A DNA stretch of 64,000 bases from Enterobacter sp. Bisph1 (GCF_000814905.1 NZ_JXAG01000050.1:124001-188000), one strand, 5' to 3'; counted from the first letter of the stretch, positions 1-10,891 are shown. Notes: generated by a model from the sequence alone, not told the origin. Translations and numbers: made by a program.

Positions 1-638
1 AGCGCTTTTATTTGTATTTCCGTAATTAATCCCTCACTTTAAAGAACAGGTTGTTTGCGATTGACAATTTATTGATTCTACACAGGCATCATTGCCAATT
101 GAAAATTGTTTTGAATGATCGATTATCTTATTTTGATAGCTTGCATCTATTGCTATGACAAAAATGATCGCTTAAATCTATAGGTGGAAGTGGTTATTTA
201 TTCTTGTAATTTTCATTCTGGCAACGTGATGATCTGCGCACCTTCGCCCCATTTGCAATAGGGTATTGTTTTATCATGATAAACTTGTGGTCTTGCCGGG
301 TGGTTCATTTTCTACGCAGTAGTAATAATAATGTAACAAACTTACCGTTATATACGCGTGCTAATTTATTTATCACCAATGAATAATTAAGAGAGATTGT
401 GGCGAGCGTCTCTTTATTCTTAGGAAAAATGTAATAAGCGTGAAAGGTACTGCCTTAGTGCCCATAACAATAATCACCGTGGTGCGAAGAAAATTATTAT
501 GAACTGGCGGGGCGGAAAATTCGGATAAAATAACGCGTGAGGAGGGGTTATTATTCCCCTCCCGCGTTCAATTAATATTGTCGTCTCGGCATCGCGGCGA
601 TAATCGTGTTTATCCTCATCTTTTAATCAGGGATAACG
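1..638. other. AT-rich gap at window edge, no gene seen
   Basis: I see no convincing coding region on either strand here. The stretch is clearly more AT-rich than the backbone genes. Its right end carries the hairpin listed at 532-568, which lies downstream of the hydrolase gene. The rest may be the upstream region of a gene lying left of the window, but I cannot place a promoter with confidence. Confidence 0.5.
532..568 (-). terminator. Probable terminator of the hydrolase gene
   Basis: GGAGGGG at 541-547 pairs with CCCCTCC at 556-562 around an 8-nt loop. An outer AACGCG/CGCGTT pairing lies at 532-537 and 563-568, separated by a 3-nt bulge. Read on the minus strand the hairpin is followed by TTATTTTATCC, so it fits a terminator for the gene ending at 639. 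Confidence 0.55.
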
Positions 639-1430
639 TTAAAGATGCTGCGACAGGAAATCGACAATCAGTCGGGTAACGAATGCCGGGTTTTCTCGGT
701 TACTGATATGTGCTGCATTAGATATCAACGTGAATTCACAGCCTAACGCCTGTGCCATCAAGCGCCCCTCCGCCGGCGGGCGCGGAAGATCCAGCTTACC
801 GGTGGCGACATGGGCCGGACAGACCACAGAATCAAGAATGCTCATGCGATCGGTTCGACCAAATATTAGTTTCCCGAGTGGCAAAATAGAGTGGCGTAAC
901 GTATCGGCCGACAGGGATGAAAGGTAACCGTTAAGCTGTTCAATATCCGCCGGCTCGGCAAATTCGGAATAAAACTGTCCAACGATATAGTCGACTAACG
1001 CAGGCGAAATCGATCCGGCTGCATCAATCGCATTAAGCATACCAAAGTAGCGCTCGCGAGCCTCATCGGTTTCACTGCCGACAAAGGTATCCAGCAGCAT
1101 TAACGCTCTTACCCGGTCTGGCGCGGCGACGGCAAGCTCTGCTCCCCACATCCCGCCGACGGACAAGCCGACCACGGCGAACTGTTCGATATTAAGAGAA
1201 TCCATTAGCGCCAGATGATCGTCGGCTATATCAGCCAATGATTCGGGCTCGCCAGGCAAGGCGGATGAGTCACCATGTCCCCATAAATCCGGCACTATCA
1301 CCCGAAAGTGCTCACTGAGCGTGGCGATTTGCGGCGACCACATAGATTTATCAAACAGATAACTGTGGCCCAACAGTACGGGGAAACCCGTTCCGCTGTC
1401 TAAAAACGACATGGTTGGTTTGGCATTCAT
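639..1430 (-). CDS. Alpha/beta-fold hydrolase
   Basis: This encodes a 263-residue cytoplasmic protein of the alpha/beta hydrolase superfamily with no signal peptide. Counting from the chosen ATG, the nucleophile elbow GLSVGG places Ser at about 90. An Asp at about 214 (KLDLP) and a His at about 241 (NAAHIS) complete a catalytic triad, and the oxyanion strand carries LLGHS near residue 22. The overall pattern resembles enol-lactonase and haloperoxidase-like esterases, but the substrate cannot be read from sequence. ATG at 1430 is preferred to the TTG codon just before it, because GGAGAG lies 5 nt upstream of the ATG. In E. coli the neighbours on this side of suf are menI and ydiJ, so this gene is accessory here. 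Confidence 0.8.
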   Translation of the reverse strand: MNAKPTMSFLDSGTGFPVLLGHSYLFDKSMWSPQIATLSEHFRVIVPDLWGHGDSSALPGEPESLADIADDHLALMDSLNIEQFAVVGLSVGGMWGAELAVAAPDRVRALMLLDTFVGSETDEARERYFGMLNAIDAAGSISPALVDYIVGQFYSEFAEPADIEQLNGYLSSLSADTLRHSILPLGKLIFGRTDRMSILDSVVCPAHVATGKLDLPRPPAEGRLMAQALGCEFTLISNAAHISNRENPAFVTRLIVDFLSQHL

Positions 1431-1592
1431 CAATACTCTCCTTGTTTGATCGCCCAGCTATGTGAGCACTTTAAAAACCTTCGTCTGCGGCACCGCTCAT
1501 CAATGAGCGTGTAAATTATGCTGACTATTTTTTTACAGGTTATCGTTGACGCTTTAAATAATTTCGCTCAATGCTGCAGAACAGCAGTAACA

Positions 1593-1736
1593 TTATTCCG
1601 GTGTGGAAATTGTCGGGTAGAGCATTGTTTCAAGGCAACTCACTAGCACCCACAGCGTTTCGCTGAAAATTGACCACATACCCACGACCAAAACGACCAC
1701 TGCGAGCGCCAGCAAAAGCCACGCCGTTTTATCCAT
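1593..1736 (-). CDS. Putative 47-residue single-pass membrane protein
   Basis: A short ORF starts at ATG (cat at 1734-1736) and stops with TAA at 1593. It begins MDKTAWLLLALAVVVLVVG, a hydrophobic segment from about residue 6 to 24 that could span the membrane. A second moderately hydrophobic part (TLWVLVSCLETMLY) and a polar tail follow. Lys3 before the helix and few charges after it are typical of small inner-membrane proteins. The ribosome site is weak (GAG about 9 nt upstream) and I recognise no homologue. It lies alone between the hydrolase and the suf promoter region, on the strand opposite suf. It could be a chance ORF. Confidence 0.4.
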   Translation of the reverse strand: MDKTAWLLLALAVVVLVVGMWSIFSETLWVLVSCLETMLYPTISTPE

Positions 1737-2230
1737 AACTTACTCAAATGTGGTTAAAAATCACTGTTTTCGGACACTCATTCCAGCATCCTGTTCAACT
1801 TTTTACTATGACTTTTTTACACCGTGTCCGCGTGCTATTGATATTGCAAAAGATTAATTTTTGCAATGTCGGGCCTGGGGCGAGAGCATGCAGCAACACA
1901 GGGGCGATAACGGCAAATGTAAGGTATTGAAAAGAAGCCTCCTTTTGTCCGGTGACCCTTTTTTCGATCCTATCTCAATAATAGGTATTACCTATACATC
2001 TTTTGTTTTTTACCTTTATGCGCCCGCTAACGCTTCTAAAATCATTATTTATCAGGTTATTAAACAAATAATCACCCGCCTGTAAAGGCTTTGCACAGAG
2101 TCTATGCTTATAACAAGTACCGAAAAAGTCGGGCTTATGGCGAATAACCCTGTAGAAAACGGGTTGAAGTGATAATCATTATCACTAACATAGCATTATG
2201 AGCCTTTGATCTGATGATATGAGGTAGACG
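1737..2230. other. suf upstream region without a convincing gene
   Basis: This 494-nt gap holds the Fur box listed at 2168-2186 and a 15-bp perfect inverted repeat at 1981-1995 (ATAGGTA-t-TACCTAT). Two short ORFs on the plus strand (1748-1930 and 1861-2085) lack ribosome sites and protein-like composition. E. coli carries the small RNA gene rydB near this position, but I could not identify an equivalent. Confidence 0.5.
2168..2186. promoter_or_regulatory. Fur box of the suf operon
   Basis: The 19-bp sequence AGTGATAATCATTATCACT is a perfect inverted repeat around a central C. It matches the classical Fur box built from GATAAT/ATTATC arms. It ends 44 nt before the sufA start. Fur-Fe(II) represses suf in E. 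coli from the same place, so iron-regulated expression is expected here. Confidence 0.9.
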
Positions 2231-2587
2231 ATGGAATCTTTTAATCCGCAAGATTTTAGCTGGCGAGGGCTGACCCTGACACCTGCTGCCGCAGAGCATA
2301 TTCGTACGCTTGCCAATAAACAGGCCGGTGTACTGGGCGTCCGGCTTGGTATTAAGCAGACCGGCTGCGCAGGCTTTGGTTACGTACTGGACACGGTGAC
2401 TGAACCGAACGATGACGATTTAATGTATGAATCTGACGGTGCGCGCCTTTACGTTCCGCTGCAAGCGATGCCCTTTATCGACGGCACCGAGGTGGACTAT
2501 GTACGTGAAGGGTTAAATCAGATCTTCAAATTTCATAATCCGAAAGCTCAGCACGAATGCGGCTGTGGCGAAAGTTTCGGGGTATAG
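2231..2587 (+). CDS. sufA: A-type Fe-S carrier protein SufA
   Basis: SufA receives Fe-S clusters from the SufBCD scaffold and passes them to apo-proteins. The 118-residue product has the three invariant cysteines of the HesB/IscA family: Cys46 in KQTGCAGFG, and Cys110 and Cys112 in the C-terminal [10 protein letters not shown]. coli SufA is 122 residues; this one is slightly shorter at the N-terminus. GAGG about 8 nt upstream of the ATG serves as ribosome site. It is the first gene of a compact sufABCDSE operon, with sufB starting 9 nt after its stop codon. The Fur box just upstream implies induction by iron starvation. Confidence 0.95.
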   Translation: MESFNPQDFSWRGLTLTPAAAEHIRTLANKQAGVLGVRLGIKQTGCAGFGYVLDTVTEPNDDDLMYESDGARLYVPLQAMPFIDGTEVDYVREGLNQIFKFHNPKAQHECGCGESFGV

Positions 2588-2595
2588 GCGGTATT

Positions 2596-4083
2596 ATGTC
2601 TCGTAATAGTGAAGCAACTGACGATGTCAAAATCTGGGCCGGCGGCAATCTTAATTATAAAGAGGGCTTTTTTACCCGCTTAAGCACTGACGAGTTGGCA
2701 AAAGGCATTAATGAAGATGTCGTGCGTGCCATTTCGGCTAAGCGTAACGAACCCGAATGGATGCTGGAGTTTCGTCTGAATGCCTTTCGTGCGTGGCTGG
2801 AGATGGACGAGCCACACTGGCTGAAAGCCCATTATGACAAGCTTGATTATCAGGACTACAGCTATTACTCCGCGCCCTCCTGCGGCAACTGCGATGATAC
2901 CTGCGCATCGCAGCCCGGTGCCGTTCAGCAAACCGGAGCAAACGCGTGGTTAACGGAAGAGGTTGAAGCCGCCTTTAACCAGCTGGGTGTGCCGGTGCGC
3001 GAAGGGAAAGAGGTGGCGGTGGACGCCATTTTTGACTCCGTCTCCGTGGCGACCACTTATCGCGAGAAGCTCTCTGAGCAGGGGATTATTTTCTGCTCGT
3101 TCGGCGAGGCGATTCATGACCATCCGGATCTGGTAAAGCAGTATCTCGGTACGGTGGTGCCCTCAAACGATAACTTCTTCGCGGCGCTTAATGCCGCCGT
3201 CGCTTCCGATGGCACCTTTATCTACATCCCGAAAGGGGTGCGCTGTCCGATGGAGCTGTCGACCTATTTCCGCATCAATGCGGAAAAAACCGGCCAGTTC
3301 GAACGCACCATTCTGATAGCCGATGAAGGCAGCTACGTCAGCTATATCGAAGGGTGTTCCGCACCAGTCCGTGACAGCTATCAGCTCCATGCGGCGGTGG
3401 TGGAAGTGATCATTCACAAAGATGCAGAAGTGAAATATTCCACGGTACAAAACTGGTTCCCCGGCGATAACAATACCGGCGGGATCCTCAACTTTGTGAC
3501 CAAGCGCGCGCTGTGCGAAGGCGAAAACAGCAAGATGTCTTGGACGCAATCGGAAACGGGCTCCGCCATCACCTGGAAATACCCAAGCTGCATCCTGCGC
3601 GGTGATAACTCGATTGGTGAATTCTTCTCCGTGGCCCTGACCAGCGGCCATCAGCAGGCCGATACCGGCACCAAGATGATCCACATTGGTAAGAACACCA
3701 AATCGACGATTATCTCGAAAGGGATCTCCGCCGGACATAGCCAGAACAGCTATCGCGGGCTGGTGAAAATTATGCCCACCGCGACTAACGCCCGTAACTT
3801 TACCCAGTGCGACTCGATGCTTATCGGCCCTGATTGCGGCGCGCACACCTTCCCGTATGTCGAGTGCCGTAATAACAGCGCTCAACTTGAACATGAAGCT
3901 ACCACCTCGCGTATTGGTGAAGATCAGCTGTTCTACTGCCTGCAACGCGGCATCAGCGAAGATGACGCCATTTCGATGATCGTCAATGGCTTCTGTAAAG
4001 ACGTCTTCTCTGAACTGCCGCTGGAGTTCGCCGTTGAAGCACAAAAACTGCTGGCGATTAGCCTTGAACACAGCGTCGGTTAA
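2596..4083 (+). CDS. sufB: Fe-S cluster scaffold subunit SufB
   Basis: SufB is the main scaffold of the SufBC2D complex on which Fe-S clusters are built from sulfur delivered by SufE. The start at 2596 ([10 protein letters not shown]) gives 495 residues, the same length as E. coli SufB; an upstream in-frame start at 2557 inside sufA is ignored. The beta-helix core is conserved and the cluster-assembly cysteine Cys405 is present in FTQCDSM. The N-terminal [10 protein letters not shown] motif is also kept. It lies between sufA and sufC in the usual operon order. Confidence 0.97.
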   Translation: MSRNSEATDDVKIWAGGNLNYKEGFFTRLSTDELAKGINEDVVRAISAKRNEPEWMLEFRLNAFRAWLEMDEPHWLKAHYDKLDYQDYSYYSAPSCGNCDDTCASQPGAVQQTGANAWLTEEVEAAFNQLGVPVREGKEVAVDAIFDSVSVATTYREKLSEQGIIFCSFGEAIHDHPDLVKQYLGTVVPSNDNFFAALNAAVASDGTFIYIPKGVRCPMELSTYFRINAEKTGQFERTILIADEGSYVSYIEGCSAPVRDSYQLHAAVVEVIIHKDAEVKYSTVQNWFPGDNNTGGILNFVTKRALCEGENSKMSWTQSETGSAITWKYPSCILRGDNSIGEFFSVALTSGHQQADTGTKMIHIGKNTKSTIISKGISAGHSQNSYRGLVKIMPTATNARNFTQCDSMLIGPDCGAHTFPYVECRNNSAQLEHEATTSRIGEDQLFYCLQRGISEDDAISMIVNGFCKDVFSELPLEFAVEAQKLLAISLEHSVG

Positions 4084-4100
4084 GCCCTAAAGGACACTAA

Positions 4101-4847
4101 ATGTTAAGTATTAAAGATTTGCAGGTCAGCGTTGAAGATAAAGAGATCCTGCGCGGTCTGAGCCTCGACGTACGTCCGGGTGAAGTGCACGCCATTATGG
4201 GGCCGAACGGCTCGGGAAAAAGTACGCTTTCCGCGACGCTCGCCGGACGTGAAGATTATCAAGTGGTGGGCGGCAGCGTCGCCTTTAAAGGCAAAGATTT
4301 GCTGGAGCTGTCGCCGGAAGACCGTGCGGGCGAAGGCGTATTCATGGCTTTTCAATATCCGGTCGAAATCCCCGGCGTCAGTAACCAATTTTTCCTGCAA
4401 ACCGCCCTGAATGCGGTACGCGCTTACCGTGGCGAAGAGGCGCTGGATCGTTTTGACTTCCAGGATTTGATGGAAGAAAAAATCAAGCTGCTGAAAATGC
4501 CGGAAGATTTGCTGACCCGCTCGGTCAACGTCGGCTTCTCCGGCGGTGAGAAAAAGCGGAACGACATTCTGCAGATGGCGGTGCTGGAACCCGATTTGTG
4601 CATTCTGGATGAAACCGACTCCGGGCTGGATATTGACGCACTAAAAATCGTCGCCGAGGGGGTGAATGCCCTGCGCGATGAGAAGCGGGCCTTTATTATT
4701 GTCACGCATTACCAGCGCATCCTCGACTATATCAAGCCGGATTATGTGCATGTGTTGTATCAGGGGCGCATCGTGAAGTCCGGTGATTTCACGCTGGTTA
4801 AGCAACTGGAGGAGCAGGGCTATGGCTGGCTTACCGAACAGCAGTAA
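4101..4847 (+). CDS. sufC: Suf complex ATPase SufC
   Basis: SufC is a soluble ABC-type ATPase whose dimerisation upon ATP binding rearranges SufB and SufD during cluster assembly. The 248 residues contain a Walker A motif GPNGSGKST near residue 34, the signature SGGEKKRN and a Walker B with CILDETDSGLD. There are no membrane segments, as expected for this non-transport ABC protein. The last 26 nt overlap the start of sufD, suggesting translational coupling of partner subunits. Confidence 0.97.
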   Translation: MLSIKDLQVSVEDKEILRGLSLDVRPGEVHAIMGPNGSGKSTLSATLAGREDYQVVGGSVAFKGKDLLELSPEDRAGEGVFMAFQYPVEIPGVSNQFFLQTALNAVRAYRGEEALDRFDFQDLMEEKIKLLKMPEDLLTRSVNVGFSGGEKKRNDILQMAVLEPDLCILDETDSGLDIDALKIVAEGVNALRDEKRAFIIVTHYQRILDYIKPDYVHVLYQGRIVKSGDFTLVKQLEEQGYGWLTEQQ

Positions 4848-6093
4848 CGCACTGCAACAGTGGCACCGCCTGTTTGAAACCCGGGCAGGTGCGCGTTCTG
4901 CCACGGCGCAGCAGCATCTGCAGCATATGCTGCGCTTAGGATTGCCCACGCGCAAACAGGAGAACTGGAAGTACACGCCCCTCGATGGCCTGCTCAACAG
5001 CCAGTTTGTTGCTACCCGCGCGACGATAAGCGCAGCGCAGCGTGATGCGCTGGCGCTGCCCGTCGACGCGCTACGGCTGGTCTTTGTCGACGGTGAATTT
5101 AACGCACAGCTAAGTGATGACACGGCGGGTTCAGGATTTGAGGTAACGCTGGCTGAAGTGCGGGAGAATTTACCTGCGCCGGTGCAGCCGGAAGTGTTTC
5201 TGCATCTGACGGAAAGCCTGGCGCAAAACGTGACCTGGATTCAGGTGGCGCGCAACCAGCGACCGGCAAAGCCGTTGCTGCTGATGCATATCACCCAGGG
5301 TGTCGCAGGTGAAGAGATGAATACCGCCCATTACCGTCATCATCTGGATCTGGCGCAGGGTGCGGAAGCGACCGTTTATGAACACTACGTTAGCCTGAAC
5401 GAGGCGCGGCACTTTACCGGTTCGCGTTTGACGATGAATATCGCGGCCAATGCCCATCTGCACCACGTCAAACTGGCCTTTGAAAACCCCCAGAGCTACC
5501 ACTTTGCCCATAATGACATCGTGCTGGCGGCAGACGCGGCGGCGGACAGCCACAGTTTCCTGCTGGGCGGCGCGGTATTGCGCCATAACACCAGTACGCA
5601 ACTCACTGGCGAAAATACCCCGTTGCGTATCAACAGCCTGGCAATGCCGGTAAAAACGGAAGTGTGCGATACCCGCACCTGGCTTGAGCACAACCAGGGC
5701 TATTGCAACAGTCGTCAATTACATAAAACCATCGTCAGCGATAAAGGGCGCGCGGTATTTAATGGCGTCATCAAGGTAGCGAAACACGCCATCAAAACCG
5801 ACGGGCAGATGACCAATAATAATCTGCTGCTGGGTCGGCTGGCGGAAGTGGATACCAAACCGCAGCTGGAAATTTATGCTGATGATGTGAAATGTAGCCA
5901 CGGTGCGACGGTCGGGCGCATTGATGACGAGCAGATGTTCTATCTGCGCTCGCGCGGGATCGATCAACAGGCGGCCCAGCAGATGATTATCCATGCCTTC
6001 GCCGCTGAGTTAACGGAAGCCATCAGCGATGAGGCGTTAAAACAACAGGTTCTGGCCCGTATCAGCCAGCGCCTGGCAGGGGGCAAAGCATGA
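4822..6093 (+). CDS. sufD: Fe-S scaffold subunit SufD
   Basis: SufD is the structural paralogue of SufB in the SufBC2D scaffold and is needed for iron acquisition. Starting at MAGLPNSS (4822) gives 423 residues, equal to the E. coli protein; a longer in-frame ORF reaching back to 4783 lies inside sufC and is not used. His360, implicated in cluster formation, is present in CSHGATVG. It overlaps sufC by 26 nt and sufS by 4 nt (ATGA), so the operon is tightly coupled. Confidence 0.97.
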   Translation: MAGLPNSSNALQQWHRLFETRAGARSATAQQHLQHMLRLGLPTRKQENWKYTPLDGLLNSQFVATRATISAAQRDALALPVDALRLVFVDGEFNAQLSDDTAGSGFEVTLAEVRENLPAPVQPEVFLHLTESLAQNVTWIQVARNQRPAKPLLLMHITQGVAGEEMNTAHYRHHLDLAQGAEATVYEHYVSLNEARHFTGSRLTMNIAANAHLHHVKLAFENPQSYHFAHNDIVLAADAAADSHSFLLGGAVLRHNTSTQLTGENTPLRINSLAMPVKTEVCDTRTWLEHNQGYCNSRQLHKTIVSDKGRAVFNGVIKVAKHAIKTDGQMTNNNLLLGRLAEVDTKPQLEIYADDVKCSHGATVGRIDDEQMFYLRSRGIDQQAAQQMIIHAFAAELTEAISDEALKQQVLARISQRLAGGKA

Positions 6094-7310
6094 GTTTTCC
6101 CGTTAATGCTGTACGCGCCGATTTTCCGGTGCTCCAGCGTGAAGTCAACGGATTACCGTTAGCCTATCTCGACAGCGCCGCCAGCGCGCAAAAACCGAAT
6201 CAGGTGATTGACGCTGAGGCCGACTTTTTCCGTCATGGCTATGCGGCAGTGCATCGCGGTATTCATACCCTCAGCGCGGAAGCGACCCAGCGGATGGAGA
6301 ATGTGCGACTGCTGGCGGCAACATTCCTTAACGCCCGTTCGCCGGAGGAGCTGGTGTTTGTGCGCGGCACCACCGAGGGTATTAACCTGGTGGCAAACAG
6401 CTGGGGTAACACGCAGGTTCACGCGGGCGACAACGTTATCATCACCGCCATGGAGCATCATGCCAATATTGTGCCGTGGCAGATGTTGTGCGAGCGCGTT
6501 GGCGCTGAGCTGCGCGTGATCCCCCTTAATCAGGACGGCACGCTGCAGCTTGAGACGCTGCCGACGCTATTGGATGAGCGCACCCGTTTACTGGCCATCA
6601 CCCATGTTTCGAACGTGCTGGGCACCGAAAACCCGGTGGCGGAGATGACCAGGCTGGCCCATCAATATGGCGCGAAAGTGCTGTTGGATGGCGCGCAGGC
6701 GGTAATGCACCATGCGATAGATGTACAGGCGCTGGATTGCGATTTTTATGTTTTCTCCGGGCACAAACTGTATGGGCCTACGGGAATCGGCGTGCTGTAT
6801 GTCAAAGAGGAGATATTGCAGGATATGCCGCCGTGGCAAGGGGGCGGGTCGATGATCGCCACCGTCAGCCTGACGCAGGGAACCACCTATGCGAAAGCGC
6901 CGTGGCGTTTTGAAGCCGGTACGCCGAATACCGGCGGCATTATCGGCCTTGGCGCGGCGATTGACTATGTGAGTAAGCTGGGGCTGGAGGCGATAGGAGA
7001 GTATGAACAAACGCTGATGCATTACGCTCTGAATGCGCTGGCGGAGGTACCCGATTTGACACTGTATGGCCCGGCCCAGCGCAAGGGGGCGATCGCGTTT
7101 AACCTGGGTAAACATCACGCCTATGATGTTGGCAGTTTTTTGGATAACTACGGTATTGCGGTGCGCACCGGCCATCACTGCGCGATGCCGCTGATGGCGT
7201 TTTATGGTGTTCCCGCTATGTGCCGTGCGTCACTGGTTATGTACAATACCGAGGAAGAGGTGGATCGTCTGGTCGCTGGTCTGAAACGTATTCATCAGCT
7301 GCTGGGCTAA
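6090..7310 (+). CDS. sufS: Cysteine desulfurase SufS
   Basis: SufS is a PLP-dependent class V aminotransferase-fold enzyme that removes sulfur from L-cysteine as a persulfide. The 406 residues match the E. coli length. The PLP-binding Lys226 lies in [10 protein letters not shown] and the persulfide-carrying Cys364 in [10 protein letters not shown]. The start overlaps the sufD stop by 4 nt. SufE, encoded 14 nt downstream, is its sulfur acceptor. Confidence 0.97.
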   Translation: MSFPVNAVRADFPVLQREVNGLPLAYLDSAASAQKPNQVIDAEADFFRHGYAAVHRGIHTLSAEATQRMENVRLLAATFLNARSPEELVFVRGTTEGINLVANSWGNTQVHAGDNVIITAMEHHANIVPWQMLCERVGAELRVIPLNQDGTLQLETLPTLLDERTRLLAITHVSNVLGTENPVAEMTRLAHQYGAKVLLDGAQAVMHHAIDVQALDCDFYVFSGHKLYGPTGIGVLYVKEEILQDMPPWQGGGSMIATVSLTQGTTYAKAPWRFEAGTPNTGGIIGLGAAIDYVSKLGLEAIGEYEQTLMHYALNALAEVPDLTLYGPAQRKGAIAFNLGKHHAYDVGSFLDNYGIAVRTGHHCAMPLMAFYGVPAMCRASLVMYNTEEEVDRLVAGLKRIHQLLG

Positions 7311-7324
7311 TTTAAGAGGCAAAA

Positions 7325-7741
7325 ATGGCTGCATTACCCGATAAAGAGAAGCTGCTGCGCAACTTTAGTCGCTGTGCCAACTGGGAAGAGAAGTATCTTT
7401 ATATTATTGAACTGGGGCAGCGCTTGCCGGCATTAACCCCTGCTGCTCATCAACCTGAAAATCTTATTCAGGGTTGCCAAAGCCAGGTGTGGATTGTGAT
7501 GGAGCGCAATGAGACGGGCATCATTGAGCTTGCTGGCGACAGCGACGCCGCGATTGTCAAAGGGCTTATCGCCATTGTCTTTGTGCTCTACCAACAGATG
7601 ACCGCGCAGGATATTGTGGCGTTTGATGTGCGCCCGTGGTTTGAAAAACTCTCCCTTGCGCAGCATCTGACGCCTTCGCGCTCGCAGGGGCTCGAGGCGA
7701 TGATCCGCGCCATTCGTGCCAAAGCCCTCACCATTAGCTAA
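7325..7741 (+). CDS. sufE: Sulfur acceptor protein SufE
   Basis: SufE accepts persulfide sulfur from SufS on a single cysteine and transfers it to SufB. The 138-residue protein carries that residue as Cys51 in [11 protein letters not shown]. An AGAGG ribosome site lies about 5 nt before the ATG. It is the last gene of the operon. A GC-rich hairpin without a clear T run (GCGAGG/CCTCGC, about 7774-7793) follows. Confidence 0.96.
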   Translation: MAALPDKEKLLRNFSRCANWEEKYLYIIELGQRLPALTPAAHQPENLIQGCQSQVWIVMERNETGIIELAGDSDAAIVKGLIAIVFVLYQQMTAQDIVAFDVRPWFEKLSLAQHLTPSRSQGLEAMIRAIRAKALTIS

Positions 7742-7842
7742 ACTTAAAAGACTATTTTTCATCCTGTTATAACGCGAGGTATTTACGCCTCGCCGGATCT
7801 TCAGCATGCTGGCACTGTGTCAGTGGATACAGGAGTTCCCGA

Positions 7843-8859
7843 ATGAAACGCGCGTGTCTACACTCCTTATGGCTTTTCGGCGCTCTTAGCGCGATGCAAC
7901 TAGCCCAGGCGGCAGAATATGCGCTTCCTGCCGATGGTGGGCGGATAATTGGACAAAACCAAACCTACACCGTGCAGGCCGGGGATAAAAACTTACAGAC
8001 CATCGCCCGCCGTTTCGACTCTTCGGCGATGTTGATCCTCGAAGCCAACGATACCATTGCCCCCGTACCACGGCCAGGCACGGTGGTGACTATTCCCATG
8101 CAGTTGATTTTGCCCGATACGCCGCGCGAAGGGATTGTGATTAACCTGGCGGAGCTGCGGCTCTACTATTTTCCTCCCGACAAAAACAGCGTGCAGGTTT
8201 ATCCGATAGGGATTGGTCAGCAAGGGCTGGAGACGCCCGTCTCCGTCACACGCGTCAGTCAAAAGATTGCTAACCCAACCTGGACGCCGACCGCTGGCAT
8301 TCGTGCACGGTCATTAGCTAAAGGTATTGAATTGCCGCCGGTGGTTCCCGCAGGGCCGCATAACCCGTTAGGGCAGTTTGCGCTGCGGCTGGGCATTGGC
8401 AATGGCGAATACCTGATACACGGTACCAATGCGCCCAACAGCGTCGGCCTGCGCGTCAGTTCCGGCTGTATTCGCATGGGGGCGCCCGATATCGAGGCGC
8501 TGTTTGATCAGGTTAGTGCCGGAACGCGGGTAACCATCATAAACGAACCGGTGAAATACGCGGTTGAACCGGATGGACGACACTATATCGAAGTGCATCG
8601 CCCGCTGGCACAAGCCGTTGAAGAAGATACGCAACGCTTGCCGATCGTGCTCACGCCCGCAATAGAGGCGCAGGTCAATCAGGCGGGAGATGATAAAGGA
8701 TTTATTACCCGGGCGCTGCAGCGTCGCGCGGGCTATCCGGTGGCGATCCCGGTCAAAAATGTGCCAACGGCTACGCCAAAAAACGTTTTATCAGTGAACA
8801 ACAGCGCGCATGGAAAGCGGATCATAGCGGAAAGTACAGGGGAGAGCGTCACGCAGTAG
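7843..8859 (+). CDS. ldtE: Periplasmic L,D-transpeptidase (LdtE/YnhG)
   Basis: This enzyme forms 3-3 cross-links between meso-diaminopimelate residues of peptidoglycan. The 338-residue precursor has a Sec signal peptide ending near AQAA (residue 24), a LysM domain around residues 40-86 ([17 protein letters not shown]), and a YkuD domain with the catalytic motif HGTN...SGCIRM, where the nucleophile is Cys209. A long C-terminal tail follows the catalytic domain, as in E. coli YnhG. It sits between sufE and the convergent lpp, which is the usual enterobacterial arrangement. Confidence 0.93.
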   Translation: MKRACLHSLWLFGALSAMQLAQAAEYALPADGGRIIGQNQTYTVQAGDKNLQTIARRFDSSAMLILEANDTIAPVPRPGTVVTIPMQLILPDTPREGIVINLAELRLYYFPPDKNSVQVYPIGIGQQGLETPVSVTRVSQKIANPTWTPTAGIRARSLAKGIELPPVVPAGPHNPLGQFALRLGIGNGEYLIHGTNAPNSVGLRVSSGCIRMGAPDIEALFDQVSAGTRVTIINEPVKYAVEPDGRHYIEVHRPLAQAVEEDTQRLPIVLTPAIEAQVNQAGDDKGFITRALQRRAGYPVAIPVKNVPTATPKNVLSVNNSAHGKRIIAESTGESVTQ

Positions 8860-8890
8860 AGAGAAAGAGACGGTAATCAGCAGGCAAAAA

Positions 8891-8915
8891 AAATGGCGCA
8901 CTGTGTGCGCCATTT
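8891..8915 (-). terminator. lpp terminator
   Basis: The arms AAATGGCGCAC and GTGCGCCATTT pair perfectly around a 3-nt loop. On the minus strand the hairpin is followed by eight T residues (complement of 8886-8893), a textbook intrinsic terminator for lpp. It may also stop ldtE readthrough from the other side, although T residues are few there. Confidence 0.9.
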
Positions 8916-8929
8916 CATTACAGGTACTC

Positions 8930-9178
<249 letters not shown>

Positions 9179-9211
9179 CTAGATTGAGTTAATCTCCATG
9201 TAGCGTTACAA

Positions 9212-9240
9212 GTATTACACAAAGTTTTTTAGGTTGAGAA
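9212..9240 (-). promoter_or_regulatory. lpp promoter
   Basis: On the minus strand the region reads TTCTCAACCTAAAAAACTTT followed by GTGTAATACTTG. It keeps the -10 element TAATAC (9212-9217) and the A-rich spacer of the well-known strong E. coli lpp promoter. The leader down to the ATG is also nearly identical to that of E. coli. Confidence 0.85.
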
Positions 9241-9421
9241 TATTTTTTTGATGGGAATGCACTTAAATTTGATCGTTCGCTCAAAGAAACACCGACTTTC
9301 AATAAAATATCTAAAAACGCTTGTTAAAACAGCACGCTTCCATCGGATTCTTCTTAGATAATGACCATTTTAAATAGTGAAATCCAATTGGATTTTTTAT
9401 TTGTTCAGGTGACGGGAATAT

Positions 9422-9446
9422 AAAAAAAGCGCCACATGGGCGCTTT
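9422..9446 (-). terminator. pykF terminator
   Basis: AAAGCGCC (9426-9433) pairs with GGCGCTTT (9439-9446) around ACATG. The minus-strand transcript then runs into seven T residues (complement of 9422-9428). Confidence 0.9.
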
Positions 9447-9478
9447 GTAGTTAATCAGTCCGAACGATCGGGTTATTA

Positions 9479-10891
9479 TTACAGCACGTGTACGGATGCA
9501 GTGTTTGTGGTTCCGCTCGGAACCAGTGCGCCAGAAACCATAACCACAACGTCGCCTTTGCTTGCCAGGCCGCTTTCCAGCGCCACTTCTTTACCCAGAC
9601 GGTAGAAATCATCAGTAGAAGAGATCTCTTTCACCAGCTGCGGTATAACGCCTTTGCTCAGCACCAGCTGACGCGCGGTGACTTCGTTAGTGGTCAGCGC
9701 CAGAATAGTGGCATCCGGGAAATATTTACGCACTGCGCGCGCCGATTTACCGCCCTGGGTGGCCACGACGATCAGCGGCGCTTCCAGTTTTTCAGCAGTT
9801 TCAACCGCGCCACGGCAAACGGCTTCGGTGATGCGCAGCTTACGGCTGTCGTTGTTGAAGTCCAGGCGGCTGGTCATCACGCGATCGGTACGTTCGCAGA
9901 TAGTGGCCATAATCGATACCGCTTCCAGCGGGTATTTGCCTTTGGCAGATTCGCCAGAGAGCATTACAGCATCGGTGCCGTCGAGGATGGCGTTCGCCAC
10001 GTCGCCTGCTTCTGCGCGGGTCGGACGCGGGTTTTTGATCATGGAGTCAAGCATCTGCGTAGCAGTGATAACCACTTTGCGCGCGCGGATACATTTTTCG
10101 ATCATCATCTTCTGCGCGAAGATCACTTCTTCAACCGGAATCTCAACGCCCAGGTCGCCACGGGCAACCATGATCCCGTCGGAGGCTTCGAGAATTTCGT
10201 CGAAATTATTCAGGCCTTCCTGGTTTTCGATTTTGGAGATGATCTGGATATTCTCACCGCCGTGGGCTTTCAGGTGCTCACGGATTTCAACCACGTCAGA
10301 ACGTTTACGGATAAAAGAGGCCGCGACAAAATCAACACCCTGCTCGCAACCGAAGATCAGGTCCTGTTTATCTTTTTCCGCCAGCGCCGGCAGGGCGATG
10401 GAAACGCCTGGCAGGTTCACGCCTTTATTTTCGCCGAGGTCGCCGTTGTTCAGCACTTTACACACGACTTTATTGCCGACGATTTCGGTCACTTCCATGC
10501 CGATCAAGCCATCGTCAACCAGCACGGTATTACCCACGCTCAGATCGTTCGGGAAGCCTTCATAGGTCACAGCAACGGTATCGGTGTTGCCGATAACGGA
10601 TTTGTCAGTGGTAAAGGTGAAGGTCTGGCCTGCTTTCAGGGAGACGTCATTGCCGCCTTCCAGTTTGATGGTGCGGATTTCCGGGCCTTTGGTATCCAGC
10701 AGGATGGCTGCTTTCTTACCGGTTTTGCTCATCACGTTGCGCAGGTTTTTGATGCGCTGGCCGTGTTCAGCATAGTCACCGTGGGAGAAATTCAGGCGCA
10801 TAACATTCATGCCTGCGTCGAGCAGTTTTCCCAGCATCTCTTCAGATTCGGTTTTCGGACCGATGGTGCAAACAATTTTGGTCTTTTTCAT
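9479..10891 (-). CDS. pykF: Pyruvate kinase I
   Basis: PykF converts phosphoenolpyruvate and ADP to pyruvate and ATP, the last step of glycolysis, and is activated by fructose-1,6-bisphosphate. The 470 residues equal the E. coli length. The N-terminal [16 protein letters not shown], the catalytic barrel motif ISKIENQEG and the [12 protein letters not shown] segment are all present. A C-terminal domain carrying the effector site follows. It is transcribed alone toward lpp. A Cra-type operator upstream suggests repression on gluconeogenic carbon sources. Confidence 0.98.
   Translation of the reverse strand: MKKTKIVCTIGPKTESEEMLGKLLDAGMNVMRLNFSHGDYAEHGQRIKNLRNVMSKTGKKAAILLDTKGPEIRTIKLEGGNDVSLKAGQTFTFTTDKSVIGNTDTVAVTYEGFPNDLSVGNTVLVDDGLIGMEVTEIVGNKVVCKVLNNGDLGENKGVNLPGVSIALPALAEKDKQDLIFGCEQGVDFVAASFIRKRSDVVEIREHLKAHGGENIQIISKIENQEGLNNFDEILEASDGIMVARGDLGVEIPVEEVIFAQKMMIEKCIRARKVVITATQMLDSMIKNPRPTRAEAGDVANAILDGTDAVMLSGESAKGKYPLEAVSIMATICERTDRVMTSRLDFNNDSRKLRITEAVCRGAVETAEKLEAPLIVVATQGGKSARAVRKYFPDATILALTTNEVTARQLVLSKGVIPQLVKEISSTDDFYRLGKEVALESGLASKGDVVVMVSGALVPSGTTNTASVHVL

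Noticed and set aside
1748..2085. Two plus-strand ORFs before sufA
   Set aside because: They overlap each other, have no ribosome sites and no recognisable protein features.
3163..4071. 302-codon ORF antisense to sufB
   Set aside because: It lies wholly inside the conserved sufB and has no start signal.
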